Source: Hyaloperonospora brassicae
Lineage: Eukaryota > Oomycota > Peronosporomycetes > Peronosporales > Peronosporaceae
DNA length: 64,000 nt
Assembly (NCBI GenBank): GCA_947650285.1
Contig: CANTFL010000627.1
Coordinates: 1-64,000, forward strand
Direction of reading: 5' to 3'
Shown: positions 44,311 through 56,196 of the stretch, one piece after another
Numbering within the stretch: the first letter of the stretch is position 1
How the letters are laid out: every line of letters starts with the position of its first letter
The notes under the pieces: model-generated
The model's input: the letters and a program-made list of their open reading frames with translations, nothing else
The model's database searches: none
What the model was told of the DNA's origin: nothing
Translations under genes and position numbers: made by a program

Positions 44311-45885
44311 CCGAGGGCTCGTCAAACAATACGTTGAAACGCATTCTTTGAAAGAAAGCGAATATCGTCAAAAGGACACACGAAGCTTTCGTAATGTTTG
44401 CGCAAATTTTTAATCACTTCTTACATCTAAGAAGATGTGCGCGCCCTTCATTAGGGCTTATCAAGAAGGTATGGCTTCCCAGGGTCACGAGAAGAGTAGT
44501 CAACACGAGTTGGACCTTTTCTCTTTACGTGAGACATGCTAAGCCTGCATGCCGAGTCAATTGGTGCAGCTATACTGACCGCCAATTATGAAGTTCTAAT
44601 AAACTTACTGCGAGCAATAGTTAGTTTGTCATGCCACGCATCACGCCAAGTATTTCGAGTATTTACTATGAAAGAATTCCACGCCTGCGAAAACAATTGC
44701 TCGTCTTGGCTATGGATTTTGAGAAACAATCCATAACTAAATTCACATCGATGTAAGTATATTGTTCAGTACAAAATTATTTCGCACTGGTGTCAAAACC
44801 ATAACGCTTTTACGAGTCTAGATGGTTATTACCTTACTTTTAGTGACATAATCATACTTCTGTTCATGATCTCGTCAAAGCGCTATCCATGCCTTATGTT
44901 TAAGATCGAAACTTGGTATGTTACAATCTCGCTCCCCTTGCGCGGTGCCAACGGAAGTATCGGAACCAAGATCGTTTCAATCACCCCGATTACTTTGGCT
45001 ACAATGACGCTGTCTTGAGTCACCAGCATCTTCACGATGGTTAGCGCCGTCGTGGCTTCCCCTCGAATTAATAAATGCGAGGGCGATCGGCTCGATCCCC
45101 GGTACGAAAATTGAATCGTCGAATAAGCCAAACATTTCAAGAGGCAGAGTCTTGTCGATCCTGCCAATGCCACGAGGTTTTGGCGGTCGCTTATCGGCTG
45201 TCAGGAAAGCGATGCGCTATTCGACACAAGGTTCGACGAAGGGTATCAAGTATGGCTGTTCATGGAGAAAGTGAAGCCTCGCTTGAAGAAGAATCTGTAT
45301 CATCAATGACATGAGTCATTCCGCACAAAGCGACGAGTGGAAGATTTAGCATTCAACTTATAGTGACCAAGCTAGAGCGGATACAGATCCTATCTTGTCG
45401 TACATGTGTAATGCTTGATAAAGTCCAGGGATCATGGTGAACGACATACAAGGAGGTTAGTAACTGGAATCGCTGAGACCGACCGTTTCGATTTCGACGA
45501 AGGACTTTTACCAGAGGATAGTTGGGAGCCAGGCAAAGTGAGCGGGAAACAAAGAAGAAGCAATCGTGGATGACGACTTACAAATCTCTTCGTGCATCAG
45601 CAGGAATTGGCGACAGTTTCTAAGGCAGTGGAAATGAAATGACACACCGACATGGGAGCCGTTATCTAATTTTTCGTTCGGAGGTTTGTTATACGATTAC
45701 CTACAGCAGAAGAAGCGAGAGAATCGCTTAAAGCTGGTGCGAGTGGCAGATAAGTGCTAGTCCACACACCACTGTCACCAACAACCTTACCGCTGTGGTG
45801 AAAAGCAGGCAGAGATGAGAAGTAAAACAATGCGTCCATATTGCATAAGGTACATGGAGGACAGGGACTAAGTCAATCAAACGTA
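44311..45885. other. End of the right arm and following gene-less stretch
   Basis: To about 45204 this mirrors 20516-21480 (shadow frames 44883-45173 and 45075-45314). After 45204 the sequence is not found elsewhere in the window; no gene is recognised up to the minisatellite at 45890. Confidence 0.45.
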
Positions 45886-45889
45886 TTAC

Positions 45890-46045
45890 CGAAAGACTCG
45901 ACGAGGTAAAACTCGACGAGGGAAAACTCGACGAGGGAGAACTCGACGAGGGTAAACTCGACGAGGGTAAACTCGACGAGGGTAAACTCGACGAGGGAAG
46001 ACTCGACGAGAGAGACTCGACGAGAGAGACTTGACGAAGGACGAC
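45890..46045. repeat. 15-bp minisatellite (AACTCGACGAGGG)
   Basis: About ten units of AAACTCGACGAGGGT or close variants stand in tandem. It is the most regular of the CTCGACGAG arrays in the window. On the minus strand it encodes a repetitive RRVYP/RRVFP pattern, which I regard as a by-product. It is probably derived from a member of the long-LTR family. Confidence 0.88.
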
Positions 46046-46089
46046 TCTTCCAGTCGAGCTACCCGGATGATAGAATAAATAAGGAATAC

Positions 46090-49000
46090 GATGTGAGTGA
46101 CTGTCACCACGGACACGCTAGGTGGCGAAGTAGAACTCTGAGCGACCGAGGAGGCAAAAAGCTGCGTGTAACGATAAATCATCGGAATGTGTTCAGCGGG
46201 GGGGGGGGGTCACAGCAGGAGGAGAGGGTTCGTTGGAATCATCGTCCTCGACAACAAGAGACAACAAATCGCTCCCAGCAATACCCATCGGCACAAATAC
46301 GAGGAACACAGGATGGTGTGGCCTGAAGCAAGTGTTGTTGGGGTGCCCCTTCGGCCGGGTCTTCAACCATCAACTCTCCATGGCTCAGAAACATCCAACA
46401 CAGCAAGCTCGGCATACCAGTCAGGAATTGAAGGCACCCATGCGTGAATTACTAGTGGGCAGTGGAGAAACATATTGGATTAGATATAAAGTTCGGGATC
46501 GAGAGCAAGGGCCGGCCCATCAGGAATCCGCGCAGAGACTGCCTCGTTTAGGAAAAGATTAAGGGACTTCACGGCCAGCCGAAGAAGATCTCCACGATGC
46601 TTGCGAGCAGCGGCATATTCCAGCTCAGAGCGCCAACAGGGCGCCCACATCGGCCGTCGACCTAGTGGAGTCAAAATTTGGTTGCATCCCCATCAAGACG
46701 CTGGGCTCAACGAGCCAATGACTTCTCATTTTCGAGGTGACGTACACTGTATAAATCGCACCAACAGTCTCATTGCAGTCGATCTCATGACCGAACCCAC
46801 CGTATCGACCTTAGACGTCACAGACAGCACCCATCATACTGCTCGTCCAAAGATACCGTTTGGAAGACGAGGGTCTAGTCCAATGATCATGAAGACGAGC
46901 CGCAGCCATAAACATTGGCAAATCCGGGAACAAACAGAGCGTGAACTGGCAGGGTTAGAACGGGTTGAACACGTCCATCATCGCTCGAAGAGCAGCCACC
47001 AAGACAGGGGCAACCGCGACGATAGACTGGCCATGGAGATCCTCCATGAGGAAAGGCGACCGAGCGGCGGTAATCTGGGCGCAACACCGGGACAGATCTG
47101 AGTTATAAAACGTGATGTACGCACTCCGACGCATCGCTGGAGTATGGCGGGATTGACGTGTCACTGCTGTCCCGCACGAGTGCGAAGCTCCGCTAGGGGC
47201 AAACACAGCGAAGGAGGCAGAACCAACAACACGGACGCAGGAACGGAAGATGCGACAGCGGTTTCAGGCGCTTCACTGGCCCCAGGAGAAGAAGCGCTCT
47301 ATCGACGAGTCGACAGCATCCGAGGAACAGCTTTGGCCACTGTAAAAACGAGGTCTAGGTGACAGTGTCTTTTGGGGACGTTTGACGGGTGTAGATGCGT
47401 TAGAACGACTCGACCTGCGCTTCTTCTCCGGCTCCACGGGATTCGCGGTATTATCAACTAAATTTGGCGGCGATGAGATTGCGTGGACGGAAGACGGCGC
47501 TAAAGCGACGGAGGAACCGAAATGACCACGGTCTGGGAGGCAGGAACAGACGTCAACGAGACCGACGTGGTTACCGACGTTAATCCAGAAACTTGAGGAC
47601 CAACTTGTCGAGATCTAGCTGACCCAGGTTGACGACGAACACGACTTCGACCTCGGGAAGCGCGCGATCGCGCAACGACCGGTAGACATGGTGAAGGTAC
47701 TGATCGTATACCTGCAGGAGCGGGTCCAGAAATCGATAATCCAGTGGTAAGAACAGGTAAGATAGGAGTCAATGGTAAGGACGCAGACGCATTCATTGAC
47801 TTCGATTCAAATACCGGGGAAACAAATCGTCAAGCTTTAGTTGAAGCAGCTCGAGGACTAACACCACTGCGACATCGAAGAACACACGACCGCACGACCA
47901 CTCGGTTACCCTGAGAAACCGCTGGGAGAGGCAAGCGACGGTTCCGAGGTCTTCGCCGAGCTTGAGAGCCCGTCACAATCGTCTAACGTGGAGTGGTGAC
48001 AGGCGAAGGTAAAGAAGAAACAGTATCCCCGCTTACAGCCTGCGCCGATAGATCACCCGACGACAGCGGAGCTGGAAGCGTAAAGTCTGGCGCCGTCGAC
48101 AACGGATGGCCGAACGTAGAGACCGGACGCGACGAGCGCGACGAAAGCAACGGTCAGTTGGACGTATAGATCGGACTCGACGAATAAGACGACTGGTCTG
48201 GTATCTGTGGAGACGACAGCGCACTATATGTGCCCTCGGTAGACGTCTCGCCGCACGAGGGAGACGTAGGTGACGAAAACGGCAGGTAAGTGATGCGTGA
48301 TCCGGTCGGCGGAGACGAGGATGAATGTTACAGCGGGCGTTCGATTAGAACAGAGTCCATCAACTCAGAGCGAGCTTCGCTGCGCGACACACCATTCGAC
48401 GACGAACCGATCAAGTCGATTTGAATTAATGACACTTAAGAACCCGCCGTCAAGCCTAGTGAGATGACGTCGGGAAACTGATGAGCGAGAAGACGACAAA
48501 AGGGTGAGTTTAAATCAATTTCACGCGGATTCAAACCCGGAGCGACAATGCCGGTGATAATCGCGATAGTAATACTAGGACCAAGGGGACACGGAACAAA
48601 ATGATGCCGAAGCCAGTTACGTAAGCCGACATTCATGCGGCGCTGGTCGTCAACGAGGCCTCGGGTAGCACGCAGGGCGTAATCACTGCAATTGCACTAG
48701 CCATGGTGGTTCTTGCAATTGCCAGTAATAAGCCGTCGCAACGATGTAAATGGCTGTTTGCTGGGCTTAAGACTCGGCAATTCGACCAGTAAGACGAGAA
48801 AATTTGCGGTCCCGGACTTTGATAGCCACTTGCAAACTAGAGATAATCTTCGCCGCCGATTCAAGTTCTTCCGCGCGCGGATCAGACAATTGGGCGGCTT
48901 CGGTCTCGAGATTATAGGTTGACTTCTGCAGTGACTCGATGACCCGGTAGTCTTCAACGTAGCCGGTTGCCAAGCATCAGCCTGAACCTGGGTCGTCTCA

Positions 49001-49650
49001 AGTTTATCGCGCAAATCTATGGACTCGGCGATCGCAAATTCTTTTTGTCGACGACGTGTTGTGCTACTCCGCTCCATCTGCGCAAGCGCGATGCACAAAC
49101 GAGCTACCGAGTCCATTTGGTCTAGACGCACAACGTCATCTCCACTGGCGAGGACGATTAAGTCGGCGAGTGACGTAGCCGGAAGGATGGATGGACGCCT
49201 TGAAGTATCGAGCAGCGGTCGTGGAGTTCCCTTTATTGTGGAAATAATCCGCAACAGATCTACATCACGTTGCTGATCTTAGTAATACATGCGTCTCAGC
49301 GTCCGACCGAGGTTAGCAACAATGGTTGAATTTTCAACGTCGACGTCCGAGACATCGCCAAGGAAGCTCCTTGGAGGTGAAGACGCCTGCAAACAAAGAG
49401 CACATGGCGGCGGCATCATCACGGACGAGTTAATCAATAGGGAACGCCAGTGACCAGACTGCAATCGTTGCAATTCCACCTAAGAATTGATTCGATCAGG
49501 CAAACTTGACGAAGCAACGTCACAGAACGATAAGTCGGTGGAGCCGGGAAGCAAGTTAATAAGCTGACTGGTAACTCCCGGATCGACATCATTGGAGTAC
49601 AAGTTTCTCCGAGCAAGGTAGAGCATGAGAACACTTCGGATCTCAAGGAT
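46090..49650 (-). pseudogene. Antisense Gag-like relic with coiled coil
   Basis: Minus-strand frames follow one another: 49434-49646, 49279-49479, 48697-49254, 48767-48973, 48436-48636, 47500-47796, 46480-46674. Frame 48697-49254 (RLCIALAQMERSSTTRRRQ, ESIDLRDKLETTQVQADAW) continues after a frameshift into 48767-48973 (YVEDYRVIESLQKSTYNL, AEELESAAKIISSLQ), which together look like a coiled coil. 47500-47796 is Ser/Pro/Arg-rich and probably disordered. The order, a coiled coil followed by a disordered basic region, recalls large Gag-like proteins of oomycete retroelements, but I see no zinc knuckle and the family is not certain. Confidence 0.4.
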
Positions 49651-49941
49651 CAGGACGAAGCTAGAGGCGAGAGAGAAGTATAACCACGCTTACCGTCACG
49701 CAAGATGAGGAATTGACTGGCCCAGGCGAAGTATCCTATGACTGAGACTGAACGATACGGTACGACGCAGAAGGCAAGGACGTCAACTCTACTGTGGACG
49801 AGAGAGCAAGCACGCAATTCACTGCGCATCATGGGTTGGAGAAAGAGGAAAAAGGAGCAAGCTCAATCAGGACGCTTCGATGAGAGAAAAAGGAATACTG
49901 GTCGAGACACTCGCTACTTAGGTTCGTACCGACCGGGCAGG

Positions 49942-51038
49942 AGTGGTGTAGGGATTTTCGAATGTAATATTGCCCACTTTCGATTTAAATATAGGAGTGG
50001 ATAATCCGACAGGAGAAGCCAAAGGAAATCAATGTCGGCGAATCAAGGCTCGACGAGACAAGACTCAACGAGCCACGATTTCGACGAGTCAAGACTTGAT
50101 GAGCCAAGACTCGATTCGGGAATACTCGGCGAGGGAAGAATCGACGAGCCAAGACTTGAAAAGCCAAGACTCGACGTGGGACGACCCGACTGGAGAGCAA
50201 GATGATGACCAGTCCATACTACTAGGTATTAGCATAGGACGACGAGGGGGATGAAGGAGCACGCACCACTCAAGAGTTTTTTGAAGTTTGGGATAGAATA
50301 GGCAATAATCAATACAAAGCAGAATTTTCCAAGTCCAAGATACGTGTACACTTTTGAGGTAAGTCCCTGCGTGGGTTGGATCATGCCTGCTGTCGAGCCT
50401 CGAGGAGCGTGCCTTGTAGAGGTCTTGACGGAAAGCGCCAAGAGTGAAGTCGGCCCGGGGTGGGCATTACTCGCTTCCATCAAAAGACCAGTCTTGTCGC
50501 ACGGCGAGCCGGTGACCCAGTAGACGACCCAAATATAAGTCTAGTCGCACGGCAAGCCGGTGACCCAATCGACGGTACCGCTTTGAAATCCCGTCGCACG
50601 GCGAGCCGGTGACCCAGTAGACGACCCCACCTTAAAGTATCGTTTTACGTCGAGCCTGTTGCTCAATAGACGGCACTGTCCAAAGACTCGTCGAGCGACG
50701 AGCCGGTGGGTCTTTAACCAAGGACACCGTGAGTCTTCTAGTGGGGTGTATACCGCGCCCGGTGATCTGTAAAAGCTTCAAAACTCCGACGTCTACCCGT
50801 TGGTACGAGGTCACAGTAAAAGAGGAACGGAAGCTGCTGAGCTCAGTCAATCTTCTGGAAAGGAGTGTGAGTGGTTGGAGGTACCCAGCTAGGAGAGAGC
50901 CACAACTGAACCGGAAGAGGCGAACTGAGAAGGGCATTTACCCGACGTATAAGTTCAACATCGCCGACTAGCTCGGCGATTGTTGTGTTGTTACGTTGGG
51001 ACTGTATTGCCACAGATCTGACTAACGACTATACCATA
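49942..51038 (+). repeat. Long LTR, copy in repeat A'
   Basis: About 1097 bp, ending CTATACCATA (altered from CTATACCACA). Internal arrays: CTCGACGAG-type minisatellite at 50040-50190 and CGTCGCACGGCGAGCCGGT units at 50490-50715. Its last 240 bp match, in reverse, the LTR fragment at 63803-64000 more closely than copy 1 does. Confidence 0.75.
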
Positions 51039-52435
51039 GTAGTCTCACCGAGTGATACTTGCCCGAATCTTATTTTCATTGTGGCAATTGGTCGGACCAT
51101 GTAACGTTTACATAAATATGGATCAGACCGCATTTTGGACGAAGTAGGGACCCATGCATCTACACAACATTACAATGATCATTTGAACAAAGTTATGCGT
51201 TATATTGCTTGTTTATATTTTTGTCGCCAATCGGTATGGTAAATTTTAAAGCGATAATTAGTCCCAAAACGCCGTCTGACACCAAGTGAGGTCGCGAATG
51301 CTTAAGCTTGCATACATTGATAAAAAATGTGTGTGTATGAATGAACGAAACGATCCAAGGCCTTCGTAAAACCATGCATATTTATAGTTATGGTATAATT
51401 TCTTCGTGAATGTTTAATGGATATTTATTTTGATACTTTTGTGCTTTCGAATTGTTTGGTAAGAGTAAGACCTTATTGAATGTTTAATATCTTGTCCTGC
51501 CTTCCTTATCATTCAATATATTGTGTTTTTGAGCCGATGCAGCGCCACTTCTTGTAAGTGTGTCTTAAGTACAATAAATAAAATTATGCGAAAGCTTCTT
51601 TCTTTGTGTATCTAAACGTTTATAAGGCTGTGCGACGCACTCCGTGTCCGGTCCGTTGCAGCAAGGAAATAAGCTCTTGGACGGAGTTGTATGTTCAGTG
51701 TCAATGTTTAATAAATAACTTATGTACTACTAAATAATTTTTTTTCATAGTCTGCTAGTCACGATCACGCGCGCAGCACGTGGATTTGACGAGAAGCGAT
51801 ATCGAGCAAGCTTTTTCTTTCTTATAGCGAAATAATGTGTTTTGATATTGCCTATGTTACATTTAGTACGAAAAAAGCAGGAATGTTGGTGGTCGAGGTG
51901 TAAGTCATGAAGACCTTGTTCCTTACTTATACAAGCAGTAGAGTATACCTAATACAATATTGTCACGCATGAATCATCGAATAGTTCATGATAGTACGAT
52001 TACAAAAGAAAATAAGTCGATGAATCGTCTACTTGTTTGATGCCAGAGATATCTTCATCAATATTATCTTTTGAGCAATCTATCTATACTTAACCGTTGG
52101 ATGACTTCACAGTTGTTGTTATCAGCTTGGAGTTTTTTGTTTGTCTGCAGGACCAGTGTAGTCATTTGGATTATGTTCCGCAAAAAGCAGCCACCTTTCT
52201 CTATAGCTTAGGTCAGCACATACCGAACCGACTGGATAGCTACATTTGGGTGCGCCTTAGCAGGCGCATGATTCCATCGTACCATACACCGGGCGTAGCA
52301 TTACTCTATTTCTGTATACAACACACCCGACATTACACCCTTACACATACAAGTCCCACTGCTGAAAAATTGCGTAGGCGGGGATGTTGATCTTCGACAG
52401 TTTATTCCTATTCAGAGGCAGAATGCTCAGTACCG

Positions 52436-52651
52436 ATGTTCCAGGGGATGGATGTCCTGAGCAATAAGCATCAAAAGACAATTCAAGACATTGGTTTTGT
52501 CTCGTGGGATATTGAAACGGTCGTCGCTGTACTGGAAAGGCTTGCGCTTACCCAGGGCATGCGAGGAAACCTGACGCAAGCTGTAAAAGGGTTTTACAAA
52601 ATGAATCGTGATGTCCAGTGTAGAACTCCTACAAGTCTGCTCAAAGATTAA
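52436..52651 (+). CDS. Conserved hypothetical small ORF (copy 2)
   Basis: Counterpart of 17868-18134 with the same stop. Conserved core DIETVVAVLERLALTQGMRG and TQAVKGFYKMNR; the ATG used upstream in copy 1 (LIFDRLFLFRG part) is in another frame here owing to a one-base difference near GTTCCAGGGG. Upstream frame 52097-52390 matches 17554-17874. Identity and function unknown. Confidence 0.35.
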   Translation: MFQGMDVLSNKHQKTIQDIGFVSWDIETVVAVLERLALTQGMRGNLTQAVKGFYKMNRDVQCRTPTSLLKD

Positions 52652-53487
52652 ATCCTTTATTATTGATTTCCTAATCGCGTAGTGATTAGACCGAATGTTT
52701 CCTGTCGGTTATGGACTACATTGGATCAAAGTGCCACTTACAAATTTCCATACAAGGTTATTGCTACCCGATCGAGACGTAATTTTGCGTAAATTATCTC
52801 GATTAGATTCGGATACAACATCGTAATCTTGAGTAGATCGAATCGTTATAGAATGATATCGAAGTAAGTCCGTTCGGTCGATGAGAGCGATTTAATGAAA
52901 GCGACATAATGTGCGGAGTATGCCGGATAAAGAAATGAATCAGTTACATGATATGGACAATTAGAGGTTGATCCTTCTGTGCATAAACAAAATTGCGACG
53001 AAGAAGGCAATCGCAGTCGGATTATTATTGGTGTAGATCGCATATTTAGGCGGACATTAACCGGATGGCAATAGCTGATCATTGATAGCAATTCACGAAA
53101 CGCCGGTTGCAATAGCAAACACCGATTACAATTCAGACTCGAACAAAATCATGTTTGGACTCCGATCTATTGTGATCACATAATTATGTGGACTGCATGA
53201 TGATCGCGATATATATCTTGCTGACAGCGATCGTCACAATTGCGGGTTCCGATAGGGCTCTAATTAAGCTAGATTATACATGGTGTGGATTTAGAATTAG
53301 TTCGGATGATGACGACAAGAAGCTAATCATTTTATACAATTAAGCATAGTAAACTTTTTGTGTGTACAAAATGTAACACATAATTTAATTAACACATAAT
53401 ATGGTGCGCGAAAATTATCAAGCAAAATATTTTGCCTCCAGGAGCATTAAAGGTTGCCTAAGTTTCATACGGAAGATCTTCCTGTTT

Positions 53488-53775
53488 TTATATAGCTGAG
53501 TTTAAGGGCCTTAAACGGAATTTAAAACCAACTGCAATTGGAAGCAGTGTCACGTGAGGGCAAGTAAAAGTGAGTTCAAAATCTAAATTATGCTTAAGCG
53601 ACTCATTGTAGATCGATAAACAAATATTTTTAGTGTGTAAAATATTGGCGCGCCGTCTTTCACCGACATTGAACTGAAGCAGACGACCGTCGACTATAGT
53701 CCAAATGATGGGGAGTTTGGCAACCTTGCGACAGGGCAAAAATTGTGAGGAAGGGAGTCTAACACACACTATCAA
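53488..53775 (-). CDS. Hypothetical ORF in repeat A' (broken in copy 1)
   Basis: A 95-codon minus-strand frame with protein-like residues (TIVDGRLLQFNVGERRRANIL, HNLDFELTFTCPHVTLLPI). In repeat A the same region (about 18975-19262) has several stops in this frame. It may be a fragment of an unknown gene or repeat protein. Confidence 0.25.
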   Translation of the reverse strand: MIVCVRLPSSQFLPCRKVAKLPIIWTIVDGRLLQFNVGERRRANILHTKNICLSIYNESLKHNLDFELTFTCPHVTLLPIAVGFKFRLRPLNSAI

Positions 53776-54400
53776 GGTGTTTACCTGTTACTCGGCGTCT
53801 AAGCACCGTTGTAAAGGCAAGAACACATCATACTATATACTATCGCCACTTCTGTACACACCCGTGTCGTTTTGGTGTTGTCATTGCTGCTGAAGAACAG
53901 AATAGATGGGCAATATTTCCTGATACAATCATTTCCAGTAAGCGCCGAAAATGACAAAATAACACCTTATCACGCAGATTCTACGTGAACGCTGAAAACT
54001 GTACAATATACTACACCTGTATTGTCTCCGACACTTCATCTTATCAAATCATTCATGCGTCAATGCTAATCGCTTATATTAGACTGTCTATCAATTGCTC
54101 ACAGTAGAAGACAAAGTATAATTCTTATTTTAAATTTGTAATGTTTCCAGTTCCAATCAATCCTTTGTTCTTTTGACAAGCAAGGTTTGCCATGAATAAA
54201 CCGAACAATTTTTGCTGTTTATTTGCATTCTTTATCATTGTAAAACGAATGCGACAAAACAAATTTTCCATCGATTAAATCTATAAGTGTGTATTTAACA
54301 GGGTTGACCTTAAATCTTAATATCACGGTGTGTGTAGCAAAGTCATCATACATTAATTATGCACTGGAAAAGAGCCTGCAAAAAAGGCGTAGAGAAGAAT

Positions 54401-54867
54401 TGTAACGGGGCAAGCTCTTACTTTTTACATCCTAGCCCTTGTTTATCTTACAACACAAGCGTGCGTACTCCCGAATGTCACATACAAGGGAGAAAAAGAG
54501 CGAGGTAAAAGACGGAGACAAAAACTCTGATTAGGAAAAAAGTAGATCTGTAATTGATATAGGGTGATCAATATTTGGTCAACTCTCTTTGTCTCAATTT
54601 AATACTACTGAACTACAATCCTCCATTCAGGGTTCTCAATCATTGCCCATGGCACGCGTCTAGCAGCGATTGATGGTTAGTTTGGCTGATAGAACGAATG
54701 GCCTGTATCAACCAATAAGTGGAGCGGGTAAAGAACTAAACTCATAAAGGTAATTAACCATCAATAATTCTTCAGCCAGGTTAAAGATGTGACTGTTACC
54801 ATTCAATATAGCATTTATATTGATATGTTAGGATATCAATGACATGTAGCGGGCATACCCCGTTACA
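54401..54867 (-). repeat. TGTAACGGGG-family LTR in repeat A'
   Basis: Counterpart of 19887-20354; begins TGTAACGGGGCAAGC, ends CCCCGTTACA. Flanks AGAAT and TCACC do not match. A pol C-terminal remnant (EYDSPKLTTNK) lies just to its right on the minus strand. Confidence 0.75.
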
Positions 54868-55019
54868 TCACCTCAGATGGTCATCAGCCACTTCAATGTG
54901 TGATTGATTATGGATCGGTGACAGAGCGGTCACCGTTTTACCATTCTGGAAAAAATTTATTTGTTTGTTGTCAACTTGGGCGAGTCATATTCCCCATCTA
55001 TTTTGAAATCACCCGCAAA

Positions 55020-55777
55020 GTTTGTCATTGTGATCTTTCGCTCGTCGAGCTTTCGCAACCACTTGGTATTCCCTCGCGAGCCTGAGCGCTACCTCTCGTT
55101 CTCGGTCAGACTCGCGTCTCCACATGACCGAGTTGGCTGAGCTTATCATTTTGCTCATTCCGGCTGGTGTTCGGCGAATCGTCTCGGTCATGGCTTTCAG
55201 TGTAGAGTGCGTGTCCCAAACATGAATTCGGTAGAAGGGGGTCTCTTTTCTCGTAGAGTATCTGGAATTGTTCATCGCATGTACTGATTGCTCGGTGATG
55301 GCGTCCCAGTCTACCTGATTAGGATCCTCGACAAGCACGCGCACTGTCTGTAGCATCGTTCTCACGCTGCGGTTTTGTTGTCCGTTTTTGTAGGGTATGT
55401 AACTCAACGTAGATTGTGATTTAACACCATCATCTCGTCGAAATTTTGAAACACTTTACTAATGAATAGTGGGTCTCTATCATGTCGAATGAGGATGGGA
55501 GCTCCGAAACGAAGAAATAACTCTCTTTAAATTCTTTCGCAACGTCTAATGCACCTGTTGCACCCATGGCCTTTGCAATCACGAATCCCGTGAAGTGATC
55601 TTGAAATAGTAGTAGCGCCGTGTTCCCTCGCCGAGTTACTGGTAAAGGAATGACAAAATCCATTGATAACACCTGAAAAGGCCGGTCAGATACGACGTTA
55701 CCCGGCGAGTGGCCTCTCAAGTGAGGCTTGCTCTTGCTGGTATTGCAATCTTCACATGATTGTATGTGTTTCGTCAC
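55020..55777 (-). pseudogene. Gypsy integrase, truncated at the A' boundary
   Basis: Frame 55430-55777 holds the zinc-binding end (CEDCNTSK) and the start of the integrase core (FQVLSMDFVIPLP, LLLFQDHFTGFVIAKAMG); the first catalytic Asp is the D of MDF. Frame 55009-55407 continues with NGQQNRSVRTMLQTVRVLV and the part MNNSRYSTRKETPFYRIHVWD. Between the two a frameshift removes the stretch with the second Asp. After AKARRAKDHNDKL the sequence passes into repeat A', so the C-terminal DNA-binding part is missing. Confidence 0.85.
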
Positions 55778-56196
55778 GTCGACACACAGCCCGGTCTAGT
55801 AATAGTCGTACTTCACCTGATAAAACTTCCTGACGATCCCTAGGTGTTCGCCTTATACAGAGGCATGACAGTGAAGCAGTACCTCATCGATCAAAGTAGT
55901 TGGAACTACCAACCGTAACTTCAGGTCTTCGTCCAGCACTTCCCATGAATCGCGACGTCGTCCTAGGTAGTAGAATATACCGTCCTCGCTTAGTACGCAA
56001 CGATCCACATTTTTTACCGCCTACATAATTTGTCCATGGGTAAGCTTGTCGAACTCGCCTCTGAGAAACATATTAAGCGTTGTACACTTACTTCCTCATC
56101 TTGAGCTTCCGAGATCCTTTCTATGCGTTCGGTTTGTACGATCAGCGGATCGATGTCGTCAATAATCAGCGGTTCCCGGCACCCAGGCGCTTCTGT
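55778..56196. other. Linker between RNase H and integrase (decayed)
   Basis: Part of the same minus-strand pol, in broken frames. It corresponds to the region before the integrase zinc finger. No separate gene. Confidence 0.5.

Larger units (their letters stand above)
33717..45204. repeat. Right arm of the giant imperfect inverted repeat
   Basis: Reverse complement of 20516-32592 with the anchors listed there. Differences from the left arm: intact cysteine-rich gene, cassette at another position with one VNTR unit, a roughly 100-bp AT-rich insertion at 38187-38285, and a single copy of the unit duplicated at 20780. The arm ends near 45204, short of the LTR that follows the Gypsy relic on the left side. 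Confidence 0.93.
49942..55020 (+). repeat. Segmental direct repeat A' (copy 2, ~5.08 kb)
   Basis: Same order and orientation as 15460-20510. Begins AGTGGTGTAGG (first base altered) and ends at GCAAAGT near 55020, where it meets the integrase of the minus-strand Gypsy element. Left flank is unrelated to that of copy 1. Confidence 0.9.

Noticed and set aside
46601..47101. 166-codon plus-strand frame as a gene
   Set aside because: The minus-strand frames in the same region are more protein-like and follow one another in Gag-like order; the plus frame has no recognisable feature.
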